64,000 bases of DNA from Aestuariivita sp. (lineage in GTDB: Bacteria > Pseudomonadota > Alphaproteobacteria > Rhodobacterales > Rhodobacteraceae): assembly GCA_026710045.1 (NCBI GenBank), contig JAPORU010000176.1, forward strand, positions 1 through 64,000. Reading direction: 5' to 3'. The notes beneath the pieces were generated by a model that searched no databases, was not told the DNA's origin, and saw nothing but the letters and a program-made list of their open reading frames with translations. A program made the translations under genes and the position numbers. Below are positions 37,301 through 44,986 of the stretch, one piece after another. Within the stretch, counting starts at the first letter, position 1, and the number at the start of each line of letters is the position of its first letter.

Positions 37301-37815
37301 TGGGCTACTTGATGTATCCTAAAGTTTTTCTCGACTATATGGGCCGACATCGTGACTATGGACCCGTACGGACGTTACCAACAAAAACATTCTTTTACGG
37401 TATGGAACCCGGAGAAGAGATTAGTGCGGAGATCGACCCTGGAAAAACGCTCGAAATCCGATGTCAGGCGATTGGAGAGTCGGACGAGAACGGAGAAGTC
37501 CGGGTATTCTTTGAACTCAACGGCCAGCCGCGGGTGATTCGTGTTCCAAATCGCTTACTCAAGAGTCAGAAAAACACGCATCCGAAAGTGGAAAATGACA
37601 ATACAAACCACGTAGGTGCACCCATGCCAGGCGTCATTGCCACCGTTGCCGTTCAGGCCAACATGGAGGTAAAAAAAGGGGATCTGTTGATGACCATTGA
37701 AGCCATGAAGATGGAAACCGGCATACATGCCGAGAACAATGCCGTTGTTAAGTCTGTTTATGTCCAACCCGGCAGTCAAATTGATGCGAAGGATTTGCTC
37801 CTCGAATTTGCCTAA
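34378..37815 (+). CDS. pyc: Pyruvate carboxylase
   Basis: A 1145-residue biotin enzyme making oxaloacetate from pyruvate, bicarbonate and ATP to refill the TCA cycle. The biotin carboxylase domain fills roughly residues 1-460 (GKILIANRGEIAIR, ATP-grasp segment KASWGGGGRGMR), the carboxyltransferase domain about 530-810 (DTTMRDGHQSLLATR with metal ligands, HFHTHDTAG), and the biotin carrier domain ends the protein with AMKMET, biotinyl lysine K1111. I start at the ATG at 34378 with GAGGA six bases upstream. Single-gene unit of normal length. Confidence 0.97.
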   Translation: MAEFGKILIANRGEIAIRILRAANELGKRTVAVFAEEDKLGLHRFKADEAYQIGAGLGPVAAYLSIDEMIRVALESGVDAIHPGYGLLSENPDFVEACVKNGLTFIGPQAETMRALGNKDSARKVAMAAGVPVIPASNVLGPDMERIYAEAADIGYPLMLKASWGGGGRGMRPIMSADELEEKILEGRREAEAAFGNGDGFLEKMITHARHVEVQILGDKHGNLYHLYERDCSIQRRNQKVVERAPAPYLNTAQRSELCDLGHRVCKHVNYECAGTVEFLMDMKTEQFYFIEVNPRVQVEHTVTEEVTGIDIVQAQILIAEGKTIQEATGKSTQDDITLNGHAIQTRITTEDPQNQFIPDYGRITAYREATGMGIRLDGGTAYTGGIITRYYDSLLTKITAWASTPAMAIARMDRALREFRIRGVSTNIAFVENLLKHPTFLCNGYSTKFIDETPELFHFSRRRDRGTKVLTYIADITVNGHPEVKDRPKPPANIRVPIAPNRRTEPVKGVRNLLERQGAQAVAKWMKTEKRLLITDTTMRDGHQSLLATRMRSIDMIRVAPVYSTNLPELFSVECWGGATFDVAYRFLQECPWQRLRDLRACMPNLMTQMLLRGSNGVGYTNYPDNVVTTFVREAAKNIDVFRVFDSLNWVENMRVAMDAILDSEKICEGTICYTGDIQDPTRAKYDLKYYVNMAKDLQMSGAHILGLKDMAGVLKPSAARVLIKVLKEDVDLPIHFHTHDTAGVACATIFAASEAGVDAVDCAMDAFSGNTSQATLGSVVETLRGSDRDTELDIGAIREISDYWEAVRKQYAAFESGLQAPASEVYLHEMPGGQFTNLKAQARSMMLEERWHEVAQMYANVNQLFGDIVKVTPSSKVVGDMALMMVSQGLTLDDIRNPEIEVAFPESVVDMMRGNLGQPPGGFPKDLVQKVLKNEQPIVHRPSRDVPDVDLEATRQAVSQEMDGKAVDDEDLMGYLMYPKVFLDYMGRHRDYGPVRTLPTKTFFYGMEPGEEISAEIDPGKTLEIRCQAIGESDENGEVRVFFELNGQPRVIRVPNRLLKSQKNTHPKVENDNTNHVGAPMPGVIATVAVQANMEVKKGDLLMTIEAMKMETGIHAENNAVVKSVYVQPGSQIDAKDLLLEFA

Positions 37816-37981
37816 AATTAACGTACGCCGCGCATATTTAATGGCGTGTAGAAGACAATAGAACTGGGAATTGATTCAAACATATCTCGAATGAGCGATG
37901 ATCGACATATCTGGTTTATTGATAAACAGCAATTAAGTGACAATTCCTCTCTCTTGCAGTCGAGTAATCTAAGGATTTTCC

Positions 37982-39160
37982 TTGTCGTCCCATTACCATG
38001 GAAACAGACTACCGCTCTCCGATAGTCTCGACATCGGCACCTTTGCCGGGGTCTTCAACAGATATACAAACAGCTACAAATTTTTGTTCTTCCGAACGCT
38101 GATGCGGAAAGGCATCTGGGACAACAAAAGAACAATTTCATTCCGTGATATTGAAACGGGCATGATTGAAGAAGCTTGGTGGCCGGGATTTCACTTTCGC
38201 CTCAGTTTCGGATGTCAAGATAAGGTGATTCAAAGAATTGAAGACGCAGGATTTAATCATGACAACTTAAGATCAAACACACAAAGCATTCGGTCAACCG
38301 TTGATCAAATCGTCCCTCAAACAGGACATGCAAAGTTACTCCGTTTTGTACCCTACGCCTTCTTGAAACCATGGTTTCCTGACCTGCAACCAAAGTTAAC
38401 GAATGATCAAGTCTACAAAGAAATCGCAAAGAGAAGCCAAAGCTGCTTTGACTCGAGAAAACCGTTATATCGCATCAATTTCCAATCAAGCCGTGTTACC
38501 AACTCATATCTGATTTCAAATGAAATCGAATTTCATCACGATTGGTATAAATATCTATCAAGAAATCGTGGCATCATTCAAGGATGGAGCGATTCACACT
38601 GGCTCCGCTTCCTAGAAGGACGAAACCCAAATGTGCCCAGTCTCAGTCAAAAAATTAGCATGCAATCGGAGCGTCAACCATTCACCTATCAACGAAAACT
38701 TTGGAAGCACATTATTGAAGACCATGATGTGTTTTCAATTTACTCGGGAAAACGTCTTCAGGCCGACAATTTTGACTTGGATCACTTCCTACCCTGGAGT
38801 TTCGTAACCCATGACCGCTTTTGGAATTTAACCCCAATCGAGAAATCCATCAACTCAGAAAAAAGTGACCGCCTACCTCCAATCAGTTATATTCCCAAGT
38901 TGGCAAATCAGCATTCGATGTTCGCTCAACGAGCCAAACACCTATCACATTCCTTGAAGAAAGAATGGAAAAAAGTACTTGATGATTATGCCATAGATCT
39001 CAGAGTCGAAGATTCACGCATTTCTGACCCAGAAGCACTCAAAAAAACCTATGTCGAAACATTTTCAGGCCTAAGAGGAATCGCAAAACGAATGGGGTTC
39101 CAAGAGTGGTATTATCAACAGCCCGAGCAACCATCACCATTGAACCGAGTTTTTCCTTAA
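37982..39160 (+). CDS. HNH endonuclease domain protein
   Basis: A 392-residue protein with a C-terminal HNH nuclease core at about residues 250-300: IYSGKRL stands where many relatives have a cysteine pair, then D267-H268 (FDLDHFLPWSF), N282 (FWNLTPIEKSIN) and N291. The N-terminal 240 residues are unassigned and rich in aromatic and charged residues. Related proteins occur as solitary nucleases in variable genome regions, where a restriction or defence role is suspected. Start is probably TTG at 37982 with AAGGA upstream; the first in-frame ATG would be residue 41. AT content is visibly higher than in the flanking pyc and moeA genes, suggesting acquisition. Confidence 0.75.
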   Translation: MSSHYHGNRLPLSDSLDIGTFAGVFNRYTNSYKFLFFRTLMRKGIWDNKRTISFRDIETGMIEEAWWPGFHFRLSFGCQDKVIQRIEDAGFNHDNLRSNTQSIRSTVDQIVPQTGHAKLLRFVPYAFLKPWFPDLQPKLTNDQVYKEIAKRSQSCFDSRKPLYRINFQSSRVTNSYLISNEIEFHHDWYKYLSRNRGIIQGWSDSHWLRFLEGRNPNVPSLSQKISMQSERQPFTYQRKLWKHIIEDHDVFSIYSGKRLQADNFDLDHFLPWSFVTHDRFWNLTPIEKSINSEKSDRLPPISYIPKLANQHSMFAQRAKHLSHSLKKEWKKVLDDYAIDLRVEDSRISDPEALKKTYVETFSGLRGIAKRMGFQEWYYQQPEQPSPLNRVFP

Positions 39161-39252
39161 ATTCAGACATTTTATTGACAATGTCCTGAAATAATGCCGA
39201 TTATGTTCTGCAACACAGCAACCACTTCCGCGAATAATGTGTATTCAATACC

Positions 39253-40518
39253 TCACAGTCCAAAGCTGCTGTAGGGGATAAATCGAACCGTATCGCCAAC
39301 ATGAATAGTTTGCGCATTCTCACATAACTCCACCAGTCCCTCCGCCCAGCTTAAGCCACTTACACGTCCTGATCCTTCCGACTCAAACACGTCCACTTTT
39401 CCGTCTCGCATACGTGCCCTTAAATACTCCCTTCGGCCAGCCTTCTTACTCTTTGAAAATCCAGACGGAACATTAAATGCCGAAGGAACCGTCCATCCAC
39501 GACCAGCCCGCAGATTCATCGCTGGCCAAACAAAGATCAACGAGCACACAAAAGCCGCGACGGGATTTCCCGGCAATCCAAAAATCGGTTTTGTATTCCA
39601 AAGTCCGAAAGCAAGTGGACGTCCAGGCTTTACGGCAATACGCCATTCCTTCAAAGCCCCGGATTCGTGTAAAAGTGCGGATACATGATCTTCATCACCC
39701 GCAGAGGCACCTCCCGATACAAGAATCAGATCCGCTGTCTTGCTCGCTAGGTCAAGCGCCTGTCGCAAGTCCGATCTATTGTCTGAAACCTTCCCGATAT
39801 CGATCACTTCAAATCCAAATCTGCTCACAAGAGCTTTAAGCATCGGTCGATTGACATCGTAAATCTGATCGAAATTTACCGGTAAACCGGTCTCAACCAA
39901 CTCATTACCCGTCGACACGATCGCCACTCTGAGACGCTTCCGAAGTGTAACCTCTGAAACTCCGACCGCCGTGGCCAGACCGACGTCGGCGGCCGTCAGA
40001 CAGCGCCCGGACTTTATTACGATGCGTCCCGCAACAACATCTTCTCCAGCTTTTCGGGTATTCGTGTATCTCTTGATTGGTCCATCAAACGTGATAATGG
40101 AGCCGAGCTTCTGCACCTGTTCATCAAGAACGACCGTATCAACGCCATGCGGTAAACTTGCACCCGTAAGAATTCGAATTGCCTGCCCCGGAGGCACCGT
40201 ATCTTGGAATGGCTTTCCCGCAGCCGCTCGCCCGCCAACCAACAACATTGATTTCGGTCCGTCCCCAACCGGGCCCCAAAAACCATATCCATCGACAGCC
40301 GAATTGGCGCATGGTGGATTGGATCTCAGTGCCATAACAGGTTCTGCAAGAACGCGACCCAAAGCCTGTGCAAGACCTTGCTTTTCGACTCCCACAATTG
40401 GCACAAGATATGAACGAATTGTAGCCAACGCCTCATCGACGGCCGTCCAATCAACACCAGGGGGAAGTGCAAAACAATCATTTACCACGGAGAATGATGT
40501 TGGTTTATCGGGCTCCAA
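39253..40518 (-). CDS. moeA: Molybdopterin molybdenumtransferase MoeA
   Basis: A 421-residue enzyme that inserts molybdate into adenylated molybdopterin, the final common step of molybdenum cofactor synthesis. Conserved parts are SNPPCANSAVDGYGF (domain I/III junction), TGASLPHGVDTVV, and the MoCF core VSGGASAGDEDH with GLPGNPVA. The start codon is TTG at 40518, decided by a strong AAGGAGG at 40528-40534 nine bases before it. It lies near mobB-mobA-fdhD on the same strand, with a 379-base gap, so all serve molybdoenzymes such as formate dehydrogenase, which is not encoded here. Confidence 0.95.
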   Translation of the reverse strand: MEPDKPTSFSVVNDCFALPPGVDWTAVDEALATIRSYLVPIVGVEKQGLAQALGRVLAEPVMALRSNPPCANSAVDGYGFWGPVGDGPKSMLLVGGRAAAGKPFQDTVPPGQAIRILTGASLPHGVDTVVLDEQVQKLGSIITFDGPIKRYTNTRKAGEDVVAGRIVIKSGRCLTAADVGLATAVGVSEVTLRKRLRVAIVSTGNELVETGLPVNFDQIYDVNRPMLKALVSRFGFEVIDIGKVSDNRSDLRQALDLASKTADLILVSGGASAGDEDHVSALLHESGALKEWRIAVKPGRPLAFGLWNTKPIFGLPGNPVAAFVCSLIFVWPAMNLRAGRGWTVPSAFNVPSGFSKSKKAGRREYLRARMRDGKVDVFESEGSGRVSGLSWAEGLVELCENAQTIHVGDTVRFIPYSSFGL

Positions 40519-40897
40519 TAATCCAACCCTCCTTCAGCACAGACGTTGTAAGTCCCAAAATTATCATCCCACCAAATACCGGAAAACGTCCGGAATCTTT
40601 AGTCGATCTGTTCAGCATAACACACCTGAAGCCGAACCCGGTCTTCGCTGGTCCTTCAATCCAATAGGCACGAATGTTCAATATCCTGGAATTCAAAACC
40701 ACTGATGACTCTCAATTTCCAATGTAAATTGATCCTCTGTATGAAACCCATCAAATCTGCGACACAAACAGGACTAAGAACCCCAGCCAAGCCCGAGACT
40801 TCAACACATACAAGAAGCCCAGATTACACTGTTTATTGAGCTCTGTTCGATCGCTCTGCCATCGATTACGCCACTGCACAAGGGCCCAGCATCTCTG
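40519..40897. other. Gap between mobB and moeA
   Basis: Holds the moeA ribosome site and presumably its promoter. A 65-residue minus-strand frame ending inside the moeA start has one hydrophobic stretch but no ribosome site or family match, and I do not call it. Confidence 0.4.
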
Positions 40898-41389
40898 TCA
40901 CAAATCCAGATCCGTCAAGATGAAATCTGTAATCGCGACTGTGTCATTTAAGTCAAATACTGGTCGGTCCAAGACAAGATCCTGATCGCTCGCAATCGCG
41001 CGTATGAGCGGATCTTCCCGAGCAATCAGGGGATGATCCGTTTGCGCCCGATGAGCCTCAATTTTAAAATGAGAGTCACCTTTGTAACCTTCAACCAATA
41101 CCAGATCGACGGGCGACAAGAGCGAGAGCAGTGTCTCTAACTTCGGCTCGTCTTCATTTCGAAATTCATGCATCAAAGCGAAACGGCAACGTGAGGCCAA
41201 GAGAACCTCAGTTGCACCTGCCTTGCGATGTCGGAAACTGTCCTTACCCTCTTGGTCCACATCGAAACTATGATGCGCATGCTTTACCGTCGAAACGCGA
41301 TATCCACGGTTCGTGATCTCACCGAGCAATCTTTCTATTAAACTGGTCTTGCCGGTATTCTTCCAACCTACAACACCGTAAATCTTCAC
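40898..41389 (-). CDS. mobB: Molybdopterin-guanine dinucleotide biosynthesis protein MobB
   Basis: A 163-residue P-loop GTP-binding protein that assists MobA in adding GMP to molybdopterin. The Walker A motif GWKNTGKTS is at residues 8-16 and the conserved KHAHHSFDVDQEGKDSFRHR follows. It overlaps mobA by four bases, making a fdhD-mobA-mobB translation-coupled operon. Confidence 0.94.
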   Translation of the reverse strand: MKIYGVVGWKNTGKTSLIERLLGEITNRGYRVSTVKHAHHSFDVDQEGKDSFRHRKAGATEVLLASRCRFALMHEFRNEDEPKLETLLSLLSPVDLVLVEGYKGDSHFKIEAHRAQTDHPLIAREDPLIRAIASDQDLVLDRPVFDLNDTVAITDFILTDLDL

Positions 41390-41994
41390 AACATTTGCTC
41401 CGCAAAAACCAGGTCTTCAGGAGTATTGATATTGAAGAAGCTTTCTACCTCGCTTCCCGAGAACACTGCTTCTCGGCAGTCATGCAGGTCTGTCCACCTG
41501 ACAACTTTTCGTAGTCCCGACTCCAGTGATTGTCGCAGGTCATGTCGCAAACTGACGGACCAAAGTCCGAAGGTTGGATGACGTCGCCGAACCTGATCAG
41601 CCTCCTCGGTCACAGCCAACACCAATGGAGTCTTCATATTGGTGCTCTCAGCCTCCAGCCTTGCTACAAGATCAATTGGAAAAAAGGGGGTATCGCTCGC
41701 GACGGAAACAATCGTGCTCGCCCCATACGCTGCGGCCCAGTCCATACCCGCCAATATACCAGCCAACGGGCCAACGTTTCCCTCAAAAGTGTCTTCAATA
41801 ACGGTCAATCCAAATCCATCAAAGCGATCCACCTGCCCATTCGCATTCAACGCAATTGTCGATACTTGTTCACGGAGCCGATCGATCACTAATGACAAAA
41901 GTACTTGACCGTTCAGTGTCACCAAACACTTGTCTATTCCACCCATTCGTCTTCCAAGGCCTCCGGCCAGAATCACTCCGAACGGTTCGATCAT
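41386..41994 (-). CDS. mobA: Molybdenum cofactor guanylyltransferase MobA
   Basis: A 202-residue nucleotidyltransferase that attaches GMP to molybdopterin to give the bis-MGD precursor. The signature GVILAGGLGRRMGGIDKCLV at the N-terminus is the GTP-binding loop, and ASDTPFFP carries the metal-binding aspartate. It overlaps fdhD upstream and mobB downstream by four bases each. Confidence 0.95.
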   Translation of the reverse strand: MIEPFGVILAGGLGRRMGGIDKCLVTLNGQVLLSLVIDRLREQVSTIALNANGQVDRFDGFGLTVIEDTFEGNVGPLAGILAGMDWAAAYGASTIVSVASDTPFFPIDLVARLEAESTNMKTPLVLAVTEEADQVRRRHPTFGLWSVSLRHDLRQSLESGLRKVVRWTDLHDCREAVFSGSEVESFFNINTPEDLVFAEQML

Positions 41995-42914
41995 TTTCTC
42001 TTGATCCCTCCAAACTTCGAGCCCTCGTCTTCCACCGAAACATTGATATCCGAATCATAAACCAACCGCGATTCACCACTCAGACACGTAAAGCGCTTGC
42101 CCCGCATGCGGCCAATCAATGTGATACCGACTTGCCGCGCGATATCAACACCCCACGCGGTAAAGCCTGAACGTGACACAAGAATGGGAATGCCCATCAA
42201 GGCCGTCTTTATAACCATCTCGGACGTTAGACGGCCGGTTGTGTAAAGTAACTTATCTTCCGCAGAAATATTCTCTTGAAGCATCAAACCCGCAATTTTA
42301 TCAACCGCGTTATGACGTCCGACATCCTCCATATACACAAGCACCCGATTTCGATGACACAGAGCCGTGCCATGAATGGCCCCAACCTTGAGATAAAGTG
42401 ATGGCATCTGGTTAATTCGAAACGACAAATCATACAGCCAGGATACATGTAACGCAATGTCTGGCAAGACCACGTTTTCGAGACCTACCATAATGTCACC
42501 AAAAACGGTGCCAACAGCACACCCACTTGTTCGCGTCTTCTTCTTTAGTTTTTCTTCATAATTTGTCGGCTTTTCTGTTCTCACGACAACAACTTCAAGG
42601 TCAGCATCAAATTCGACACAGCGCACGTCCTCATTGGAGGCCAGCATACCTTGATTAAAAAGAAACCCAAGCGCCAAGTATTCTGGATAATCTCCAATTG
42701 TCATAGCCGTGACTATCTCCTGACTGTTGAGGAAAATTGTCAACGGTCTTTCTTCAATGACAGAGATCTGTTTCTTACCGCCAAAGTGATCGATCCCTTC
42801 AACGGCGCGCGTCAATCCGGGTGCATCGGGCTTTGGACTGATCAGTAGATCTTCAGGTTTCGTTGTTGACGACACGCTCACATCCCCTAAAGCAAATGGA
42901 CCGTTGCGTTCCAC
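41991..42914 (-). CDS. fdhD: Formate dehydrogenase accessory sulfurtransferase FdhD
   Basis: A 307-residue protein that passes sulfur from a cysteine desulfurase to the molybdenum cofactor, needed for formate dehydrogenase activity. Family segments are TIGDYPEYLALGFLFNQG and VEDVGRHNAVDK-like YMEDVGRHNAVDKIAGLM. The active-site loop reads RTSGCAVGTVFGD with one cysteine, C132, instead of the CxxC pair of the E. coli protein. Start GTG at 42914 is tentative as no strong ribosome site precedes it. First gene of fdhD-mobA-mobB. The formate dehydrogenase itself lies outside the window. Confidence 0.93.
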   Translation of the reverse strand: MERNGPFALGDVSVSSTTKPEDLLISPKPDAPGLTRAVEGIDHFGGKKQISVIEERPLTIFLNSQEIVTAMTIGDYPEYLALGFLFNQGMLASNEDVRCVEFDADLEVVVVRTEKPTNYEEKLKKKTRTSGCAVGTVFGDIMVGLENVVLPDIALHVSWLYDLSFRINQMPSLYLKVGAIHGTALCHRNRVLVYMEDVGRHNAVDKIAGLMLQENISAEDKLLYTTGRLTSEMVIKTALMGIPILVSRSGFTAWGVDIARQVGITLIGRMRGKRFTCLSGESRLVYDSDINVSVEDEGSKFGGIKRK

Positions 42915-42940
42915 ATATCATTCATTGGCTAAAAATCCAC

Positions 42941-42969
42941 TTGCGATCTCGAAGAAGGATAGCTATTAT
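42941..42969 (+). promoter_or_regulatory. Sigma-70 promoter for tRNA-Gly
   Basis: TTGCGA (42941-42946), 17 bases, TATTAT (42964-42969), ending 16 bases before the tRNA. Spacing and position are as expected for a stable-RNA promoter. Confidence 0.6.
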
Positions 42970-42985
42970 TTTCCTTGATACGGAT

Positions 42986-43060
42986 GCGGGCGTAGCTCAG
43001 AGGTAGAGCATTACCTTGCCAAGGTAAGGGTCGTGAGTTCAATTCTCATCGCCCGCTCCA
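42986..43060 (+). tRNA. tRNA-Gly (GCC)
   Basis: A complete 75-base tRNA with encoded CCA. Acceptor stem GCGGGCG/CGCCCGC is fully paired; the anticodon stem TTACC/GGTAA holds TTGCCAA with anticodon GCC; the T-loop is TTCAATT. It reads GGC/GGT codons. Confidence 0.97.
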
Positions 43061-43426
43061 GGTTCTGCTAAGCGCATCTGCTGATCTCTCATTTGAAAAA
43101 TTTGACACACCATCTAAAAGGATGAGTTCAGATAAACTCATGCGAGTGCCATTCGAGGATATCCCATAATTGCGGGATTCTCATATGACGCCCGCTCCGT
43201 GCCTCTGTACCGTGACTCAAAACCATTTTTGGTCGGTGACCTAAAGTATCAGAACAAGACATGAATGGACGACCGTAAAAGCGTCATGATTTTGCAAGAT
43301 TCGACATACAGCCTTTGACCATAAAATGGTCAAAGAAATTCGGTCAATCTGACAGAACCATACCCGTTGACTACCAAAATGGGCTCAAAATGATGGTCGA
43401 TTATCTCTTTGGAATTACAATCCTTA
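43061..43426. other. Gap after tRNA-Gly
   Basis: No gene. It contains an imperfect second copy of the tRNA-Gly 3' end at 43177-43198, described separately. Confidence 0.45.
43177..43198 (+). repeat. Imperfect duplicate of the tRNA-Gly 3' end
   Basis: ATTCTCAT-ATGA-CGCCCGCTCC repeats the tRNA's ATTCTCAT-CGCCCGCTCC with a four-base insertion, 117 bases beyond the tRNA. It could be an old attachment-site scar or the remnant of a second tRNA copy; no integrase is present. Confidence 0.4.
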
Positions 43427-44986
43427 TCACGAAGATCTTCGCGGTCGACCATTTGGATATCCGGAGAACACTGCCCAAAGAATGGCGACCGCCTGCTCAA
43501 TGGGCTCGGAATTATTCAACTGCCAACGTTTCAAGAGATTTTGGTTGAACGTATCAAAATCATATCGCGAAGTCGAAAAGACCCCTGCGGCTTCCTTCCA
43601 GTATTGAAGCCAAGACGCATCAAGCCAGACGGGCAAAAGATTGTATCGTCGCTTCACAAAGATAGCGTTCAAGTATTCCAAGAGAACGCTTTCTTCCCGC
43701 TTTATCGTAGGGCCGTGCGTGTTTAGTCGATCAGCTGCGTCACTTAATGTCGGACGATTTCTTGCAAGTTGACTCGTACGAAACTTAAAGATCTCGGTGG
43801 CTCGACGAGAGATCTTCAATCGATCAATCAATTTTTCTAAATTCTCAGGTAAATTGATCAGAAACCCCGTTACATCAGCGGTCGAAGACTTTGGAAACGG
43901 CTCAATCCCGATTGACTTCTGATAGAGAGCCCAATCGATAACTCCATTATCATCAAAACAATGCGCGATCATATTCACGTGCCTACAAGCCTCTGACAAC
44001 GCAAGAGTCGACCGATATCCAATCCGTCCGTTACGGCTAAGATCCACAAAGTCCTTTATGGTGTGGATTCCATCATCTTCTAGTCGTCGCACATGTTGAT
44101 CGAGTCTCAGCCGTCGGAACGGCAAATTACTCACTTCTTCCCGTAATTCACCATACAAAGAAGGGTGTATCATTATCGCGGTTCTAAAGTCCTCGGGAAG
44201 ACGTGACGTACCGGCGAGGATAGACCAAATGATCGGAAGCTGACGCACCAAAGATGGAACATCGACATCCCAGAGTTTGGACAGGGAGGATACAAAGTCG
44301 TCAAATGGCCGATTCTCGAAATCATTTAATTCAGCGGCCGCAATCTGCCACCAACGGGCAAAACCGAACCGAAAATGTACATTCAATCGAACATAGAAAT
44401 CCGTCAACAGTGCATTTGAGAGTTCACGGATCAGTTTCTCCTCCTTTTGTCTTACCCGTTCCCGGGTGATCGGCAACACCGCAGCCTGACCAATCTGCTC
44501 AAGTGTCTTTTGCTGTCCCGGCATTTTCAAAATGCGACTCCGCAAAATATCTGCGTCAACCTCATCTGAAATATGATCGGCAATCTCAACAAATGATCGA
44601 TCAAGTGCCTCAATAAGCTCTTGTCCCGTTTCGGGCGCTTTCGACAACGGTATGAGGGTAATATCGCAGATTCGACAGTATTCCTCCCAGTTGACCGCCC
44701 CATCCGTCATTACAGATGCAACAAGCGCGTTGAGACGTGACACGATCAGATCAAACGTCGTAGATCCCATTCCTTCGACCTGATCGGGTTCAAGCGGCCA
44801 TGCCTCAATCAAGTGACCAATGGTCGAAATCTTTTGATCAACCAACAGTTGAGTCTTTATCCCAATATGGAGACACCCAATCGAGAAGTCTTTGACGGTA
44901 TCTGGTACACTTGAACAATCTACGGCAAGTTTTTTTCTATCTTTCACTTTGACGCCATCCATCATGACGGACTGCTTTGGCTGCAC
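43427..44986 (-). CDS. Tandemly duplicated alpha-CTD / sigma-region-4-like protein
   Basis: A 519-residue protein of unknown function made of two similar units. Unit 1 (about 30-262) has an RNA polymerase alpha-CTD-like helix-hairpin segment (TQLLVDQKISTIGHLIEAW, GMGSTTFDLI), a GAVNWEEY linker, and a sigma-region-4-like helix-turn-helix (TLEQIGQAAVLPITRERVRQ). Unit 2 (about 285-512) repeats the order: QHVRRLEDDGIHTIKDFVDL, GVIDWALY, then TLSDAADRLNTHGPTIKREE. The ends also match: FARWWQIAAAEL versus WLQYWKEAAGVF. It is probably a DNA-binding transcription-related protein. The GTG start at 44986 has AGGAGG 11 bases upstream. Neighbours give no clue: tRNA-Gly on one side and a gene-poor stretch on the other, so it may be accessory. 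Confidence 0.72.
   Translation of the reverse strand: MQPKQSVMMDGVKVKDRKKLAVDCSSVPDTVKDFSIGCLHIGIKTQLLVDQKISTIGHLIEAWPLEPDQVEGMGSTTFDLIVSRLNALVASVMTDGAVNWEEYCRICDITLIPLSKAPETGQELIEALDRSFVEIADHISDEVDADILRSRILKMPGQQKTLEQIGQAAVLPITRERVRQKEEKLIRELSNALLTDFYVRLNVHFRFGFARWWQIAAAELNDFENRPFDDFVSSLSKLWDVDVPSLVRQLPIIWSILAGTSRLPEDFRTAIMIHPSLYGELREEVSNLPFRRLRLDQHVRRLEDDGIHTIKDFVDLSRNGRIGYRSTLALSEACRHVNMIAHCFDDNGVIDWALYQKSIGIEPFPKSSTADVTGFLINLPENLEKLIDRLKISRRATEIFKFRTSQLARNRPTLSDAADRLNTHGPTIKREESVLLEYLNAIFVKRRYNLLPVWLDASWLQYWKEAAGVFSTSRYDFDTFNQNLLKRWQLNNSEPIEQAVAILWAVFSGYPNGRPRRSS

Noticed and set aside
37839..37853. Weak inverted repeat after pyc as a terminator
   Set aside because: Only five paired bases around a long loop and no T-run.
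40505..40702. 65-residue minus-strand frame overlapping the moeA start
   Set aside because: It contains the moeA ribosome site itself, starts with a weak GTG without its own ribosome site, and matches no family.
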